DNA from: Marinobacter xestospongiae
Lineage (GTDB): Bacteria; Pseudomonadota; Gammaproteobacteria; Pseudomonadales; Oleiphilaceae
Assembly: GCF_023156385.1 (NCBI RefSeq)
Contig: NZ_JAKZAK010000025.1
Coordinates: forward strand, 1 to 34,267
DNA length: 34,267 nt
Reading direction: 5' to 3'
The translations under genes and the position numbers were made by a program. Shown one piece after another: positions 1-7,224 of this stretch (positions are counted from its first letter, which is position 1; every line of letters begins with the position of its first letter). Below the pieces are notes generated by a model. The model did not search any database and was not told where the DNA came from. It saw only the letters and a list, made by a program, of their open reading frames with translations.

Positions 1-298
1 CATCGGCACAGCGGCGCCTTGGTCAGAACCCTCAGAGACAAGCATTAAGTTAACGAATTAACCAGACGGGACACTGGCAGGGAAACAACACGAAAAAACG
101 GCCCGACGAGAGAACCCAGGGACCGAAAAGGCAGGAAGACCCAAAGACCCCGCGACCGGAGAACGCCGCGGGGGCCAGCCAGAGGCCGGTCAGTAAAAGC
201 ACATCCATGTGCCGACTCACCTCCGGGCCGCCACCAGGACGGCCCGGGCACAACAACACCTGGTGACAGGTGGTGCCTAAATGCTGCCTAAGTAATGC
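1..298. other. Left-edge non-coding stretch, no gene seen
   Basis: I see no convincing gene here. Short open frames exist but lack a ribosome site or recognisable protein character. The part next to the aldehyde dehydrogenase stop holds a hairpin that may be its terminator, listed separately. The rest shows no promoter or repeat I can defend. Confidence 0.5.
257..272 (-). terminator. Hairpin downstream of the aldehyde dehydrogenase gene
   Basis: A perfect inverted repeat, CACCTG, four-base loop, CAGGTG, lies 27 bases beyond the stop codon. Read on the minus strand it is followed by a T-rich run (TTGTTGT). An outer GGCAC/GTGCC pair could extend the stem. The T-tract is interrupted, so this is only a weak intrinsic terminator candidate. 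Confidence 0.4.
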
Positions 299-1819
299 CT
301 AGAAGAAACCCAGCGGGTTGGTGTCGTAGCTCACCAGCAGGTTCTTGGTCTGCTGGTAGTGTTCCAACGCCATCTTGTGAGTCTCACGACCAACACCGGA
401 CTTCTTGTAACCGCCAAAGGCCGCATGGGCCGGGTAGGCGTGGTAGCAGTTCATCCAGACCCGACCGGCCTGAATGTTCCGCCCCATGCGGTAAGCCAGA
501 TTGGTGTCGCGACTCCAGACCCCGGCACCAAGGCCGAATTCGGTGTCGTTGGCGATGGCCAGGGCTTCTTCCTCGGTCTTGAAGGTAGTGACGCCCACCA
601 CCGGGCCGAAGATTTCTTCCTGGAACACCCGCATCTTGTTGTCGCCCTTGAACAGCGTGGGCTGGATGTAGAAGCCATCGCTGAAGCCCTCGCCCAGCTG
701 TTCACGGTCACCGCCGGTCAGCACCTCGGCGCCTTCCTGCTTGCCGATTTCCAGGTAGGACAGGATCTTGTCGAACTGCTCCTTACTGGCCTGGGCGCCC
801 ACCTGCACGTCTGTGTCCAGCGGGTTGCCACGCTTGATCGCCTTGGTGCGCTCGACCACCTTGGCCATGAACTCGTCGTAGATGTCTTCGTGAACCAGTG
901 CCCGGGACGGGCAGGTGCAGACCTCACCCTGGTTGAAGAACGCCAGCACCAGGCCCTCGACACACTTGTCGATGAATTCCGGCTCCGCCTGCATGATGTC
1001 CGGGAAGTAGATGTTCGGCGACTTGCCGCCCAGCTCCACGGTGGACGGGATGATGTTCTCAGCCGCGCACTTGAGGATGTGGGAGCCCACCGGGGTGGAG
1101 CCGGTGAAGGCGATCTTGGCGATGCGCTTGCTGGTGGCCAGAGCCTGGCCAGCCTCGATGCCGTAACCGTTGACGATGTTCAGCACGCCCGGCGGCAGCA
1201 GGTCACCGATGATTTCCATCAGCACCAGGATGCTGGCCGGGGTCTGCTCCGCCGGCTTCAGTACGGTGCAGTTGCCCGCGGCCAGACAGGGGCCCAGTTT
1301 CCAGGCGGCCATCAGCAGCGGGAAGTTCCAGGGAATGATCTGACCAACCACCCCCAGCGGCTCGTGGAAATGGTAGGCCACAGTGTTGTGGTCGATCTCA
1401 CCCAGATGCCCTTCCTGCGCCCGCAGACAGCCGGCGAAGTAACGGAAGTGATCGGCCGCCAGCGGAATGTCGGCGTTGAGGGTTTCACGAACCGCTTTGC
1501 CGTTATCCCAGGTCTCGGCCACAGCGAGACGCTCGAGATTGGCTTCGATGCGGTCGGCAATTTTCAGCAGGATGTTGGAACGTTCGGTTACTGAGGTCTT
1601 GCCCCAGGCCGGTGCGGCCTTGTGGGCAGCATCCAGAGCCAGCTCGACATCTTCGGCGGTGGAGCGGGGAATCTCGCAGATCACACTGCCATTGACCGGG
1701 GTGATATTTTCAAAGTACTGGCCTTTGACCGGTGCTACCCACTCGCCACCGATGTAGTTCTCGTAACGGGGTTTGAAGGAAACGACGGAGCCTTCCTGTC
1801 CGGGTTGTGCGTAGATCAT
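299..1819 (-). CDS. exaC: NAD(P)+-dependent aldehyde dehydrogenase, ExaC/AldB type
   Basis: This 506-residue protein should oxidise the aldehyde made by the quinoprotein alcohol dehydrogenase to the carboxylic acid, using NAD(P)+ in the cytoplasm. It is full length for the aldehyde dehydrogenase superfamily. The PWNFP segment carries Asn165, VELGG carries the general base Glu262, and GEVC carries the catalytic Cys301. The C-terminal stretch with FGGYKKSGVGRE is typical of the ExaC/AldB/AcoD group. No signal peptide is visible. The ATG has an AGAGG ribosome site about 8 bases upstream. It is the last gene of a minus-strand series after pedF, the SoxYZ-like carrier and the metallohydrolase, with a 149-base gap that holds a candidate promoter of its own. 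The substrate is probably acetaldehyde or other short aldehydes, inferred from the neighbouring exaA. Confidence 0.93.
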   Translation of the reverse strand: MIYAQPGQEGSVVSFKPRYENYIGGEWVAPVKGQYFENITPVNGSVICEIPRSTAEDVELALDAAHKAAPAWGKTSVTERSNILLKIADRIEANLERLAVAETWDNGKAVRETLNADIPLAADHFRYFAGCLRAQEGHLGEIDHNTVAYHFHEPLGVVGQIIPWNFPLLMAAWKLGPCLAAGNCTVLKPAEQTPASILVLMEIIGDLLPPGVLNIVNGYGIEAGQALATSKRIAKIAFTGSTPVGSHILKCAAENIIPSTVELGGKSPNIYFPDIMQAEPEFIDKCVEGLVLAFFNQGEVCTCPSRALVHEDIYDEFMAKVVERTKAIKRGNPLDTDVQVGAQASKEQFDKILSYLEIGKQEGAEVLTGGDREQLGEGFSDGFYIQPTLFKGDNKMRVFQEEIFGPVVGVTTFKTEEEALAIANDTEFGLGAGVWSRDTNLAYRMGRNIQAGRVWMNCYHAYPAHAAFGGYKKSGVGRETHKMALEHYQQTKNLLVSYDTNPLGFF

Positions 1820-1882
1820 GATGTCGACCTCTTGTTGTGGTTGTCTCTGGTGGCGTCACCGCCTTTTGTCAGCGTCTGTTTC

Positions 1883-1911
1883 ACTCTAGCCGGCCCCGGT
1901 CAGGACGCCAA
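1883..1911 (-). promoter_or_regulatory. Candidate sigma70 promoter of the aldehyde dehydrogenase gene
   Basis: On the minus strand a TTGGCG -35 element is separated by exactly 17 bases from TAGAGT, about 65 bases before the start codon. Each hexamer departs from consensus at two positions. It would let the aldehyde dehydrogenase be expressed apart from the upstream operon genes. Confidence 0.4.
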
Positions 1912-1968
1912 TGGGTCCTTGGAGGGTCATCACTCGTTCATTAGTCGTAGATGCCCCAGGGCCCGTGG

Positions 1969-2949
1969 TTACTGGCTTCCCGGCGTGGCCTCCGGGTTCG
2001 CCAGCAACTCCAGTGCGGCTTTTTCATAGCCCGGATAGAGATGCGTCGTGGTTCGGACCAGCTCGTACCGCCGACCGGCCACCGCTGCGAACCGTTCCGG
2101 GATCGCCATCTGCATCACCTCACTGCGGCTGAGACCACGCCGGGCTGCCTGCGTCAGGGCGTGATCCAGCCAGCTCAGGTAGTCGGCCATCTGTGCCAGG
2201 GCAGCGCCCCCGTCACTGACCGGGCCATGGCCTGGCACCAGCACCCGGAATGGCAGCGTCCGCAACTGCTGCAGCTCTTCCGCCCAACGCGCCAGCCCTG
2301 GGGTCTGTGGGGTTGTGAGGGCGCGGTTGTAGAACACCAGGTCAGAGGCAAACAGCACACCGCTGGTTTCGTCCAGCACCACCAGATCCGACCCGGTATG
2401 CCCCGCAAACGCCATCAGCCGCAGCCGGCGCGTCCCCACCGTCAGCACGCCCGGGCTGAGGGTGTTGGGCGGCACCACCAGCTCGGTGCCCCGCATCCAG
2501 TCCCCCACCAGTCGGTACATGTTCTCGGCAAAGGCCGGACCATCCCGGGCCAACAGCTCACGCCCCCGGGGCAGCATATACAGGGTGTGCTCCGGGAAGG
2601 CCTGGTTGCCGAACACATGATCCGGATGATGATGGGTCAACAGCACATGGGTGACCGGCTGATCGCTATGGCGGGCAATCAATGCCCGCAGCGCCTCGCC
2701 ATAGCGACGGGAGGGACCGGTGTCGATCACAACCACACCGGCATCGGTTTCGATAAAGCCGGTGTTGACGATGTTGCCGCCGTTGGCGGGCGAGAAATTC
2801 TCGGTGGTGCCCTCCACCACCCAGACCCCGTCCGCGACGGCCGTGGCCTCCAACCCGTAACTGCGGGCAGCCACCAGGGATGGCGCCGACAGCAGGCAAA
2901 GCAGGCACATCACCATCGCGCGAACTTGCAACCGCGTTGATGCTGCCAC
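1969..2949 (-). CDS. Quinoprotein-associated periplasmic zinc metallohydrolase (metallo-beta-lactamase fold)
   Basis: A 326-residue metallo-beta-lactamase fold protein. The metal-binding motif HxHxDH is at 106-111 (HHHPDH), with further likely ligands His184 (AGHTGSD), Asp203 and His241 (PGHGP). A hydrophobic N-terminal segment ending near LVAARS looks like a signal peptide, so it should act in the periplasm. It matches the family called quinoprotein relay system zinc metallohydrolase, found beside PQQ alcohol dehydrogenases; its substrate is unknown. The start is GTG: its G is also the last base of the SoxYZ-like gene's TAG, and a GGGAGGG ribosome site lies 6 bases upstream. ATG codons at residues 12 and 14 are alternatives. 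The one-base overlap implies translational coupling and joint function with the SoxYZ-like carrier. Confidence 0.85.
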   Translation of the reverse strand: MAASTRLQVRAMVMCLLCLLSAPSLVAARSYGLEATAVADGVWVVEGTTENFSPANGGNIVNTGFIETDAGVVVIDTGPSRRYGEALRALIARHSDQPVTHVLLTHHHPDHVFGNQAFPEHTLYMLPRGRELLARDGPAFAENMYRLVGDWMRGTELVVPPNTLSPGVLTVGTRRLRLMAFAGHTGSDLVVLDETSGVLFASDLVFYNRALTTPQTPGLARWAEELQQLRTLPFRVLVPGHGPVSDGGAALAQMADYLSWLDHALTQAARRGLSRSEVMQMAIPERFAAVAGRRYELVRTTTHLYPGYEKAALELLANPEATPGSQ

Positions 2950-3728
2950 TAGCCGCCCTCCCCGAGCGCCAGTTCACGCTCGAACAGATTGCCGTTGTTG
3001 TCCCGCATCCATAACCGCACGGCACGCCGCTCGCCCGCCAGCTCAAACACAAACATCGGATTCTCTGCCGCCGACTCCGCCAGCCGCATCCGCAACAGCA
3101 GGCGGTCACTGGCCAGGTCGTGCAGGCGGACATCGTCGATACGGAACGCGGGCACATTGCCCACCATGCCGGAATCCATCGGGTGCAGGGTATGGAACTT
3201 GAAACGGGTGTGGCCAGGTACCGGCGAGAAGGCTCCGCCACGGATGGTACCGAAGGCGGTCTGCCAATCCGGATTGGCGGCGGTCATGCTGGGCGCGGTG
3301 CAGCCGCCACCGGCAGCGTCGACATCGGCGCTGCCAATGTGCCAGCGACCATCATCGGCCTGCGCCGCCACCCGCACTGCCGTCGCCTGCTGCACCCGAA
3401 AGTTGAGGGCGATCAGTCGCGGCTGCGCCGCCTCGGGGGTCAGTTTGAACAACAGCGGCACCGGGTTGAAATCAACCCAGCTCACCAATTGGCGAATGGG
3501 GCCGGGAAACGCCGACAGATCCACCGTCAGCGGCACCTGCGCGGAGTCCTCGGCGAAGCCGGGCACCTTCAGGGCCACCCGGTCATCAATCACCACCTGG
3601 GCCTCGTCCCCCAGGTATCGCACCAGGTTGTACTCCCACATCGGGGAGCGCAGCGGGTCATCCGGCAGTGCCGCAGCCCGCGCCAATCCCGTAAGCAGCA
3701 TCAGTGTGACAGCAATCCAGCGGCCCAT
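2949..3728 (-). CDS. SoxYZ-like carrier protein associated with quinoprotein dehydrogenases
   Basis: This 259-residue secreted protein resembles a fusion of the two sulfur-oxidation carrier subunits. A SoxY-like half ends in the motif GGGC at 140-143, where Cys143 corresponds to the SoxY cysteine that carries substrate. A SoxZ-like immunoglobulin-type half follows, from about residue 155 to the end. The N-terminus (MGRWIAVTLMLLTGLARA) is a signal peptide. Unlike classical SoxY, the cysteine lies inside the chain and is followed by Thr-Ala-Pro instead of two glycines. No sox sulfur-oxidation genes are present; the neighbours are pedF and the metallohydrolase, matching the family placed near PQQ dehydrogenases. 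A covalent carrier role is inferred, with the cargo unknown. A GGGGAG ribosome site 6 bases from the ATG supports the start. It lies 21 bases after pedF. Confidence 0.85.
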   Translation of the reverse strand: MGRWIAVTLMLLTGLARAAALPDDPLRSPMWEYNLVRYLGDEAQVVIDDRVALKVPGFAEDSAQVPLTVDLSAFPGPIRQLVSWVDFNPVPLLFKLTPEAAQPRLIALNFRVQQATAVRVAAQADDGRWHIGSADVDAAGGGCTAPSMTAANPDWQTAFGTIRGGAFSPVPGHTRFKFHTLHPMDSGMVGNVPAFRIDDVRLHDLASDRLLLRMRLAESAAENPMFVFELAGERRAVRLWMRDNNGNLFERELALGEGG

Positions 3729-3749
3729 GGCAACTCCCCGACGTTGGCG

Positions 3750-4172
3750 TTACTCCTTCACCGACTCGATGTAGGTCTTGATGGCCCACATGGCGTTCTG
3801 GTTCAGGTTGCGCTTGAACGAAGGCATACCACGATCGGTGCCGTGGGTGACCCGGCCGATGAAGTATTCATCGTCCCACTCGGTCAGTTCCCGCAGATCC
3901 GGAGTCAAACCACCGGACACCACTTCAATACCGTGGCAGTTCTGGCAGTTGCCGGTGTAGGCACGCTTGCCAACCGCCACCGCCTCCTCGTGGAAACTTC
4001 CCTTGTCGTTGCCGGCCCGGAACGGGTTTTCGGCCAGCAGTTCCTCGCCCAGCTCGGGCAGATTGCCGGTGTCCACCGGCTGCGGGGTCACGTTGCCATG
4101 CCCCAGCACTGCGCCTGCACCGGCCAGTAACCCGGCGGCGGCGATCAGCTTGATGGAATGTGAAACTGCCAT
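3750..4172 (-). CDS. pedF: Cytochrome c550, PedF type, electron acceptor of the alcohol dehydrogenase
   Basis: A 140-residue secreted monohaem cytochrome c. The N-terminal hydrophobic segment is a signal peptide (cleavage near AVLGHG). The haem site CQNCH is at 76-80 and the probable distal Met ligand is Met116 in DRGMPSF. Both sequence and position match the cytochrome c550 that takes electrons from PQQ ethanol dehydrogenase (PedF in Pseudomonas putida, ExaB in P. aeruginosa) and passes them to the terminal oxidase chain. The gene is divergent from exaA, with 476 bases between, and heads the minus-strand operon. The ATG has an AGAGG ribosome site about 9 bases upstream. Its leader holds four 15-base repeats described separately. 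Confidence 0.92.
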   Translation of the reverse strand: MAVSHSIKLIAAAGLLAGAGAVLGHGNVTPQPVDTGNLPELGEELLAENPFRAGNDKGSFHEEAVAVGKRAYTGNCQNCHGIEVVSGGLTPDLRELTEWDDEYFIGRVTHGTDRGMPSFKRNLNQNAMWAIKTYIESVKE

Positions 4173-4189
4173 AACCTGTTACCTCTGTT

Positions 4190-4249
4190 GTTCTTGATGG
4201 TGATGATCTTGATCGTGCTGTTCTTGACGGTCTCGTGCTTGATCGGGTG
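4190..4249. repeat. Four tandem 15-base imperfect repeats in the pedF leader
   Basis: Units start at 4190, 4205, 4220 and 4235, each with the core CTTGA[TC] at the same offset (4193, 4208, 4223, 4238). The first and third begin GTTCTTGA. The period is exactly 15 bases with no indels. Read on the minus strand the units lie 18 to 77 bases before the pedF start codon and would encode related five-residue blocks (such as TIKII, TIKNN) in a frame other than pedF's. Confidence 0.7.
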
Positions 4250-4444
4250 TTGCACGTGATCTCTCAGAGCGCCAGCCGGGGCTCGTAGCCGCTGCGAACA
4301 TGGCGCTGAATCCAGTCTAGAAAGGCGATGGCGGCGATCGAATGCCACTTTGGAGGCTGGCGCATCCTCCCTTGGTCGTACGCTCACCGGGGCGAGGCCA
4401 AAGCACGACGGCCCAGCGCCATGATCAAAAAGCCAGACAGTTCA

Positions 4445-4476
4445 GGGCCTAGGCCCGAGGCCGGGAACTTTTCCCG
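4445..4476. promoter_or_regulatory. Palindrome pair upstream of exaA, candidate activator site
   Basis: GGGCCTAGGCCC at 4445-4456 is a perfect 12-base palindrome. It is followed at 4462-4476 by CGGGAA, three bases, TTCCCG. A related TTCTCCCGGG lies at 4490-4499, its CCCG core 21 bases from that of the dyad, and GGGAATTTCC is at 4508-4517. All sit upstream of the -10-like AATACT, where activator sites are expected. No protein is assigned by sequence alone. Confidence 0.45.
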
Positions 4477-4648
4477 AGGCTACTTCCGGTTCTCCCGGGA
4501 TTGCGGTGGGAATTTCCGTCGCCGTCAGCCCCGGGCGGGGCTAATACTCACTGCGTCACAGCGCTCCAGAGCGACCTGCGGCTGGTGAGCAAACCGGTCT
4601 GCCCCGCCCTGACCTGGCGCCCAACGACAGCAACCAAGGGGAAACACC

Positions 4649-6505
4649 ATGAAAACAAACACAGCTAAGCGCCCCCTGATCCAAGGCATCAGTCTGGCCC
4701 TGGCCATCAGTTCGGCCGCCGGTCTGGCAACCAATGCCCTGGCCAGTGAGGTCACCTGGGACGACATCCTCAACGACGCCAGCACACCGGAAAACGTGCT
4801 GGCCTATGGCATTGGGCCCAAGGCACAGCGGTACAGCCCGCTGACCACCGTCAACACCGAGAACGTCGAGCGGCTGGTACCGGCCTATTCCTTCTCATTC
4901 GGTGATGAAAAACAGCGCGGCCAGGAATCCCAGGCCCTGGTGCACGACGGCATCATCTACGTGACCGGCTCCTACTCCCGCCTGTTCGCCATCGACGCCC
5001 GCACCGGTCGCAAGATCTGGGACTACAGCCACCGCCTGCCCAACGACATCCGCCCGTGCTGCGACGTGGTCAACCGGGGGGCCGCCATCTTTGGTGACAA
5101 GGTGTTCTTCGGCACCCTGGATGCCGGCATCGTGGCACTGAACAAAGACACCGGTGAGGTGGTCTGGCGCAAGAAGTTCGAGGATCACACCGGCGGCTAC
5201 ACCATGACCGGCGCTCCGACGCTGGTGAAGGATCAGGCCTCCGGCAAGGTCCTGCTGATCCACGGCTCGTCCGGTGACGAGTTCGGCGTGGTCGGCAAGC
5301 TCTACGCCCGTGACCCGAATACCGGCGAGGAAGTCTGGATGCGGCCGTTTGTGGAAGGTCACTACGGTCGCCTCAACGGCGAACGCAGCACGCCCACCGG
5401 CGATCCCGATGCCCCCAGCTGGCCGGACGACCCCAACACCGAAACCGGCAAGGTGGAAGCCTGGAGTCACGGCGGTGGCGCCCCCTGGCAGAGCGCCAGC
5501 TTTGACGCCGAGACCAACACCATCATCGTCGGTGCCGGCAACCCGGCGCCGTGGAACACCTGGAAGCGCACCTCCCCCGGCGGCGATCCCCACGATTACG
5601 ACAACCTCTACACCTCCGGCCAGGTGGGCGTGGACCCGAGCACCGGTGAGGTGAAATGGTTCTACCAGCACACCCCGAACGATGCCTGGGACTTCTCCGG
5701 CAACAACGAGCTGGTGCTGTTCGAGTACACCGAAGATGGCGAGACGGTGAAAGCCACCGCCCACGCCGACCGCAACGGCTTCTTCTACGTGGTGGACCGG
5801 GAGACCGGCGAATTCCAGAAAGGCTTCCCGTTCGTCGACAACATCACCTGGGCCACCGGTATTGATCCGGACACCGGCCGCCCGATCGAAGTGGAAGGCC
5901 AGCGCCCGCCACCCCCGGCCGAGGGCGAGACCAAGGGCGAGTCCATTGAGGTATCCCCGCCCTTCCTGGGTGGCAAGAACTGGAACCCGATGGCCTACAG
6001 CCAGGACACAGGCCTGTTCTATATTCCAGCCAATCACTGGAAAGAGGACTACTGGACCGAAGAAGTCACCTACAACCGCGGCGCCGCCTACCTGGGCCAG
6101 GGCTTCCGCATCAAGCGCATGTTTGATGACCACGTTGGCATCCTGCGGGCAATGGACCCGCTGACCGGTGACATCAAGTGGGAACACAAGGAAAACATGC
6201 CACTGTGGGCTGGCGTACTGGCCACCAAGGGCGGCCTGGTCTTCACCGGCACCGGCGACGGCTACTTCAAGGCCTTCGACGCCAACAGCGGCGAGGAACT
6301 GTGGTCGTTCCAGACCGGCTCCGGGATCATTTCCCCGCCCATCACCTGGGAAATGGACGGCGAGCAGTACATTGGCGTGGTGTCCGGCTACGGCGGCGCA
6401 GTTCCGCTGTGGGGCGGCGACATGGCCGAGCTGACCAAGCCGATCTCCCAGGGTGGATCATTCTGGGCATTCAAGCTGCCATCGTGGATGGAAGCCAGCC
6501 GTTAA
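4649..6505 (+). CDS. exaA: PQQ-dependent ethanol dehydrogenase, calcium type, periplasmic
   Basis: A 618-residue quinoprotein that oxidises ethanol and other primary alcohols to aldehydes in the periplasm, with PQQ as cofactor. The signal peptide covers about residues 1-34 (cleavage near NALAS). The vicinal disulfide pair typical of this class is Cys137-Cys138 (RPCCDVV). Metal and base residues fall where the Pseudomonas aeruginosa enzyme has Asn266 and Asp316: here Asn298 (GAGN) and Asp348 (AWDFSGNN), a constant offset of 32. Two residues after Asp348 is Ser350. Lanthanide-dependent relatives have a second Asp there, so this is judged to be the Ca2+ form (ExaA/PedE). Beta-propeller tryptophan-type motifs recur through the chain. 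An AAGGGGAAA ribosome site precedes the ATG. It is divergent from its cytochrome pedF and is followed by a hairpin terminator. Confidence 0.96.
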   Translation: MKTNTAKRPLIQGISLALAISSAAGLATNALASEVTWDDILNDASTPENVLAYGIGPKAQRYSPLTTVNTENVERLVPAYSFSFGDEKQRGQESQALVHDGIIYVTGSYSRLFAIDARTGRKIWDYSHRLPNDIRPCCDVVNRGAAIFGDKVFFGTLDAGIVALNKDTGEVVWRKKFEDHTGGYTMTGAPTLVKDQASGKVLLIHGSSGDEFGVVGKLYARDPNTGEEVWMRPFVEGHYGRLNGERSTPTGDPDAPSWPDDPNTETGKVEAWSHGGGAPWQSASFDAETNTIIVGAGNPAPWNTWKRTSPGGDPHDYDNLYTSGQVGVDPSTGEVKWFYQHTPNDAWDFSGNNELVLFEYTEDGETVKATAHADRNGFFYVVDRETGEFQKGFPFVDNITWATGIDPDTGRPIEVEGQRPPPPAEGETKGESIEVSPPFLGGKNWNPMAYSQDTGLFYIPANHWKEDYWTEEVTYNRGAAYLGQGFRIKRMFDDHVGILRAMDPLTGDIKWEHKENMPLWAGVLATKGGLVFTGTGDGYFKAFDANSGEELWSFQTGSGIISPPITWEMDGEQYIGVVSGYGGAVPLWGGDMAELTKPISQGGSFWAFKLPSWMEASR

Positions 6506-6519
6506 GCCCTGACCCAACC

Positions 6520-6541
6520 GGGCCCGGCAGCCGCCGGGCCC
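6520..6541 (+). terminator. Hairpin terminator after exaA
   Basis: GGGCCCGGC, loop AGCC, GCCGGGCCC form a perfect nine-pair GC stem 14 bases after the exaA stop, followed by TCTCTGTCT. The tail is only partly T, so termination may be incomplete and allow some readthrough into the pentapeptide gene. Confidence 0.65.
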
Positions 6542-6579
6542 TCTCTGTCTGACCGGTCATCCTGCCGAAGGAGATCAGC

Positions 6580-7224
6580 ATGCGAACTGCCACCGTTATC
6601 TTTACCGCCCTTGTCGCCAACGCCATCAGCGGCACGGCCCTGGCTCAGGAGGTCCGGACCCTCAACGGCTGTCCCCTGGTGCCTGAGGCCGACTGCGCTG
6701 GCGTCGACCTGCGAGGTGTCGACCTTGCCAATGAGGATCTCAAGGGCATCAACCTTGCCGGTGCCGACCTGCGCGGCGCGGTGCTCAACCACACCAACCT
6801 GCGGGGAGCCAATCTGAACGGTGCCAACCTGGCGGGCGCCACCGGCCAGCGGGTCAACCTGTACCGGGCCTCGGTTCGCGGTGCCAACCTGCAAGGCGCC
6901 AACCTGGCGGGGTTGCGGGGGGAATATCTGTTTGCCCAGGGGGCGGACTTCAGCGATGCCAATTTGACCGGTGCCAACCTGGATTTCTCCCGGCTGTCCG
7001 GTGCCACCCTGGTGAACACCAACCTCAACGTGGCCACGCTGGAAATTGCCTGGCTGCCCAAGGCCAATCTGCAAGGTGCCAACCTGATGGGCGCCAACCT
7101 GCAGGAAGCCAAGTTGGGTTCCGCCAACCTGGCCGGAGCCAACCTGACCGATGCCCGCATTCACTATGCCATTTTTGAGGGCACCTACATGGAGGGCTGC
7201 ACCGCCTGCCCGTTTGACTGGTAA
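6580..7224 (+). CDS. Secreted pentapeptide-repeat protein of the PQQ-alcohol locus
   Basis: A 214-residue protein with a signal peptide (cleaved near TALAQ) followed by about 30 tandem A(D/N)LxG-type pentapeptides from residue 40 to 200, which should form a right-handed beta-helix. Two cysteines precede the solenoid (Cys31, Cys39) and two close it (Cys207, Cys210), so disulfide caps or a bound metal are possible. The start has an AAGGAG ribosome site. It follows exaA by 74 bases across a hairpin. A similar gene is, as I recall, placed beside pedE in Pseudomonas putida. Its function is unknown; a scaffold or chaperone for the dehydrogenase is a guess. Its 3' end overlaps the opposing regulator gene by 40 bases. 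Confidence 0.9.
   Translation: MRTATVIFTALVANAISGTALAQEVRTLNGCPLVPEADCAGVDLRGVDLANEDLKGINLAGADLRGAVLNHTNLRGANLNGANLAGATGQRVNLYRASVRGANLQGANLAGLRGEYLFAQGADFSDANLTGANLDFSRLSGATLVNTNLNVATLEIAWLPKANLQGANLMGANLQEAKLGSANLAGANLTDARIHYAIFEGTYMEGCTACPFDW

Larger units (their letters stand above)
4173..4648. promoter_or_regulatory. Divergent control region between pedF and exaA
   Basis: No gene is convincing in these 476 bases, though an open frame of about 80 codons runs through the pedF leader. It must hold the promoters of two alcohol-inducible units. On the pedF side is a four-unit 15-base repeat. On the exaA side are a 12-base perfect palindrome, the dyad CGGGAA-3-TTCCCG, and a -10-like AATACT at 4543-4548 with no good -35. 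That arrangement fits an activator-dependent promoter, probably using the ErbR-type regulator encoded at 8709. The assignment to ErbR is inference from Pseudomonas. Confidence 0.6.

Noticed and set aside
359..1594. Long open frame of 411 codons opposite the aldehyde dehydrogenase
   Set aside because: It is a mirror of codon bias in GC-rich DNA; it lacks a recognisable domain and the minus-strand gene is unmistakable.
4145..4387. Possible 80-residue protein in the pedF leader
   Set aside because: It overlaps the pedF start out of frame, has no family match or clear ribosome site, and owes its open frame partly to the 15-base repeats. Kept only as a repeat observation.
4250..4400. Sigma54 promoter for the pedF operon
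   Set aside because: A TGGCAT is present on the minus strand, but no TTGC element lies at the needed distance.
4895..6187. Open frame of 430 codons opposite exaA
   Set aside because: Fully antisense to a conserved quinoprotein gene, with low-complexity Gly/Val/His composition and no family character.
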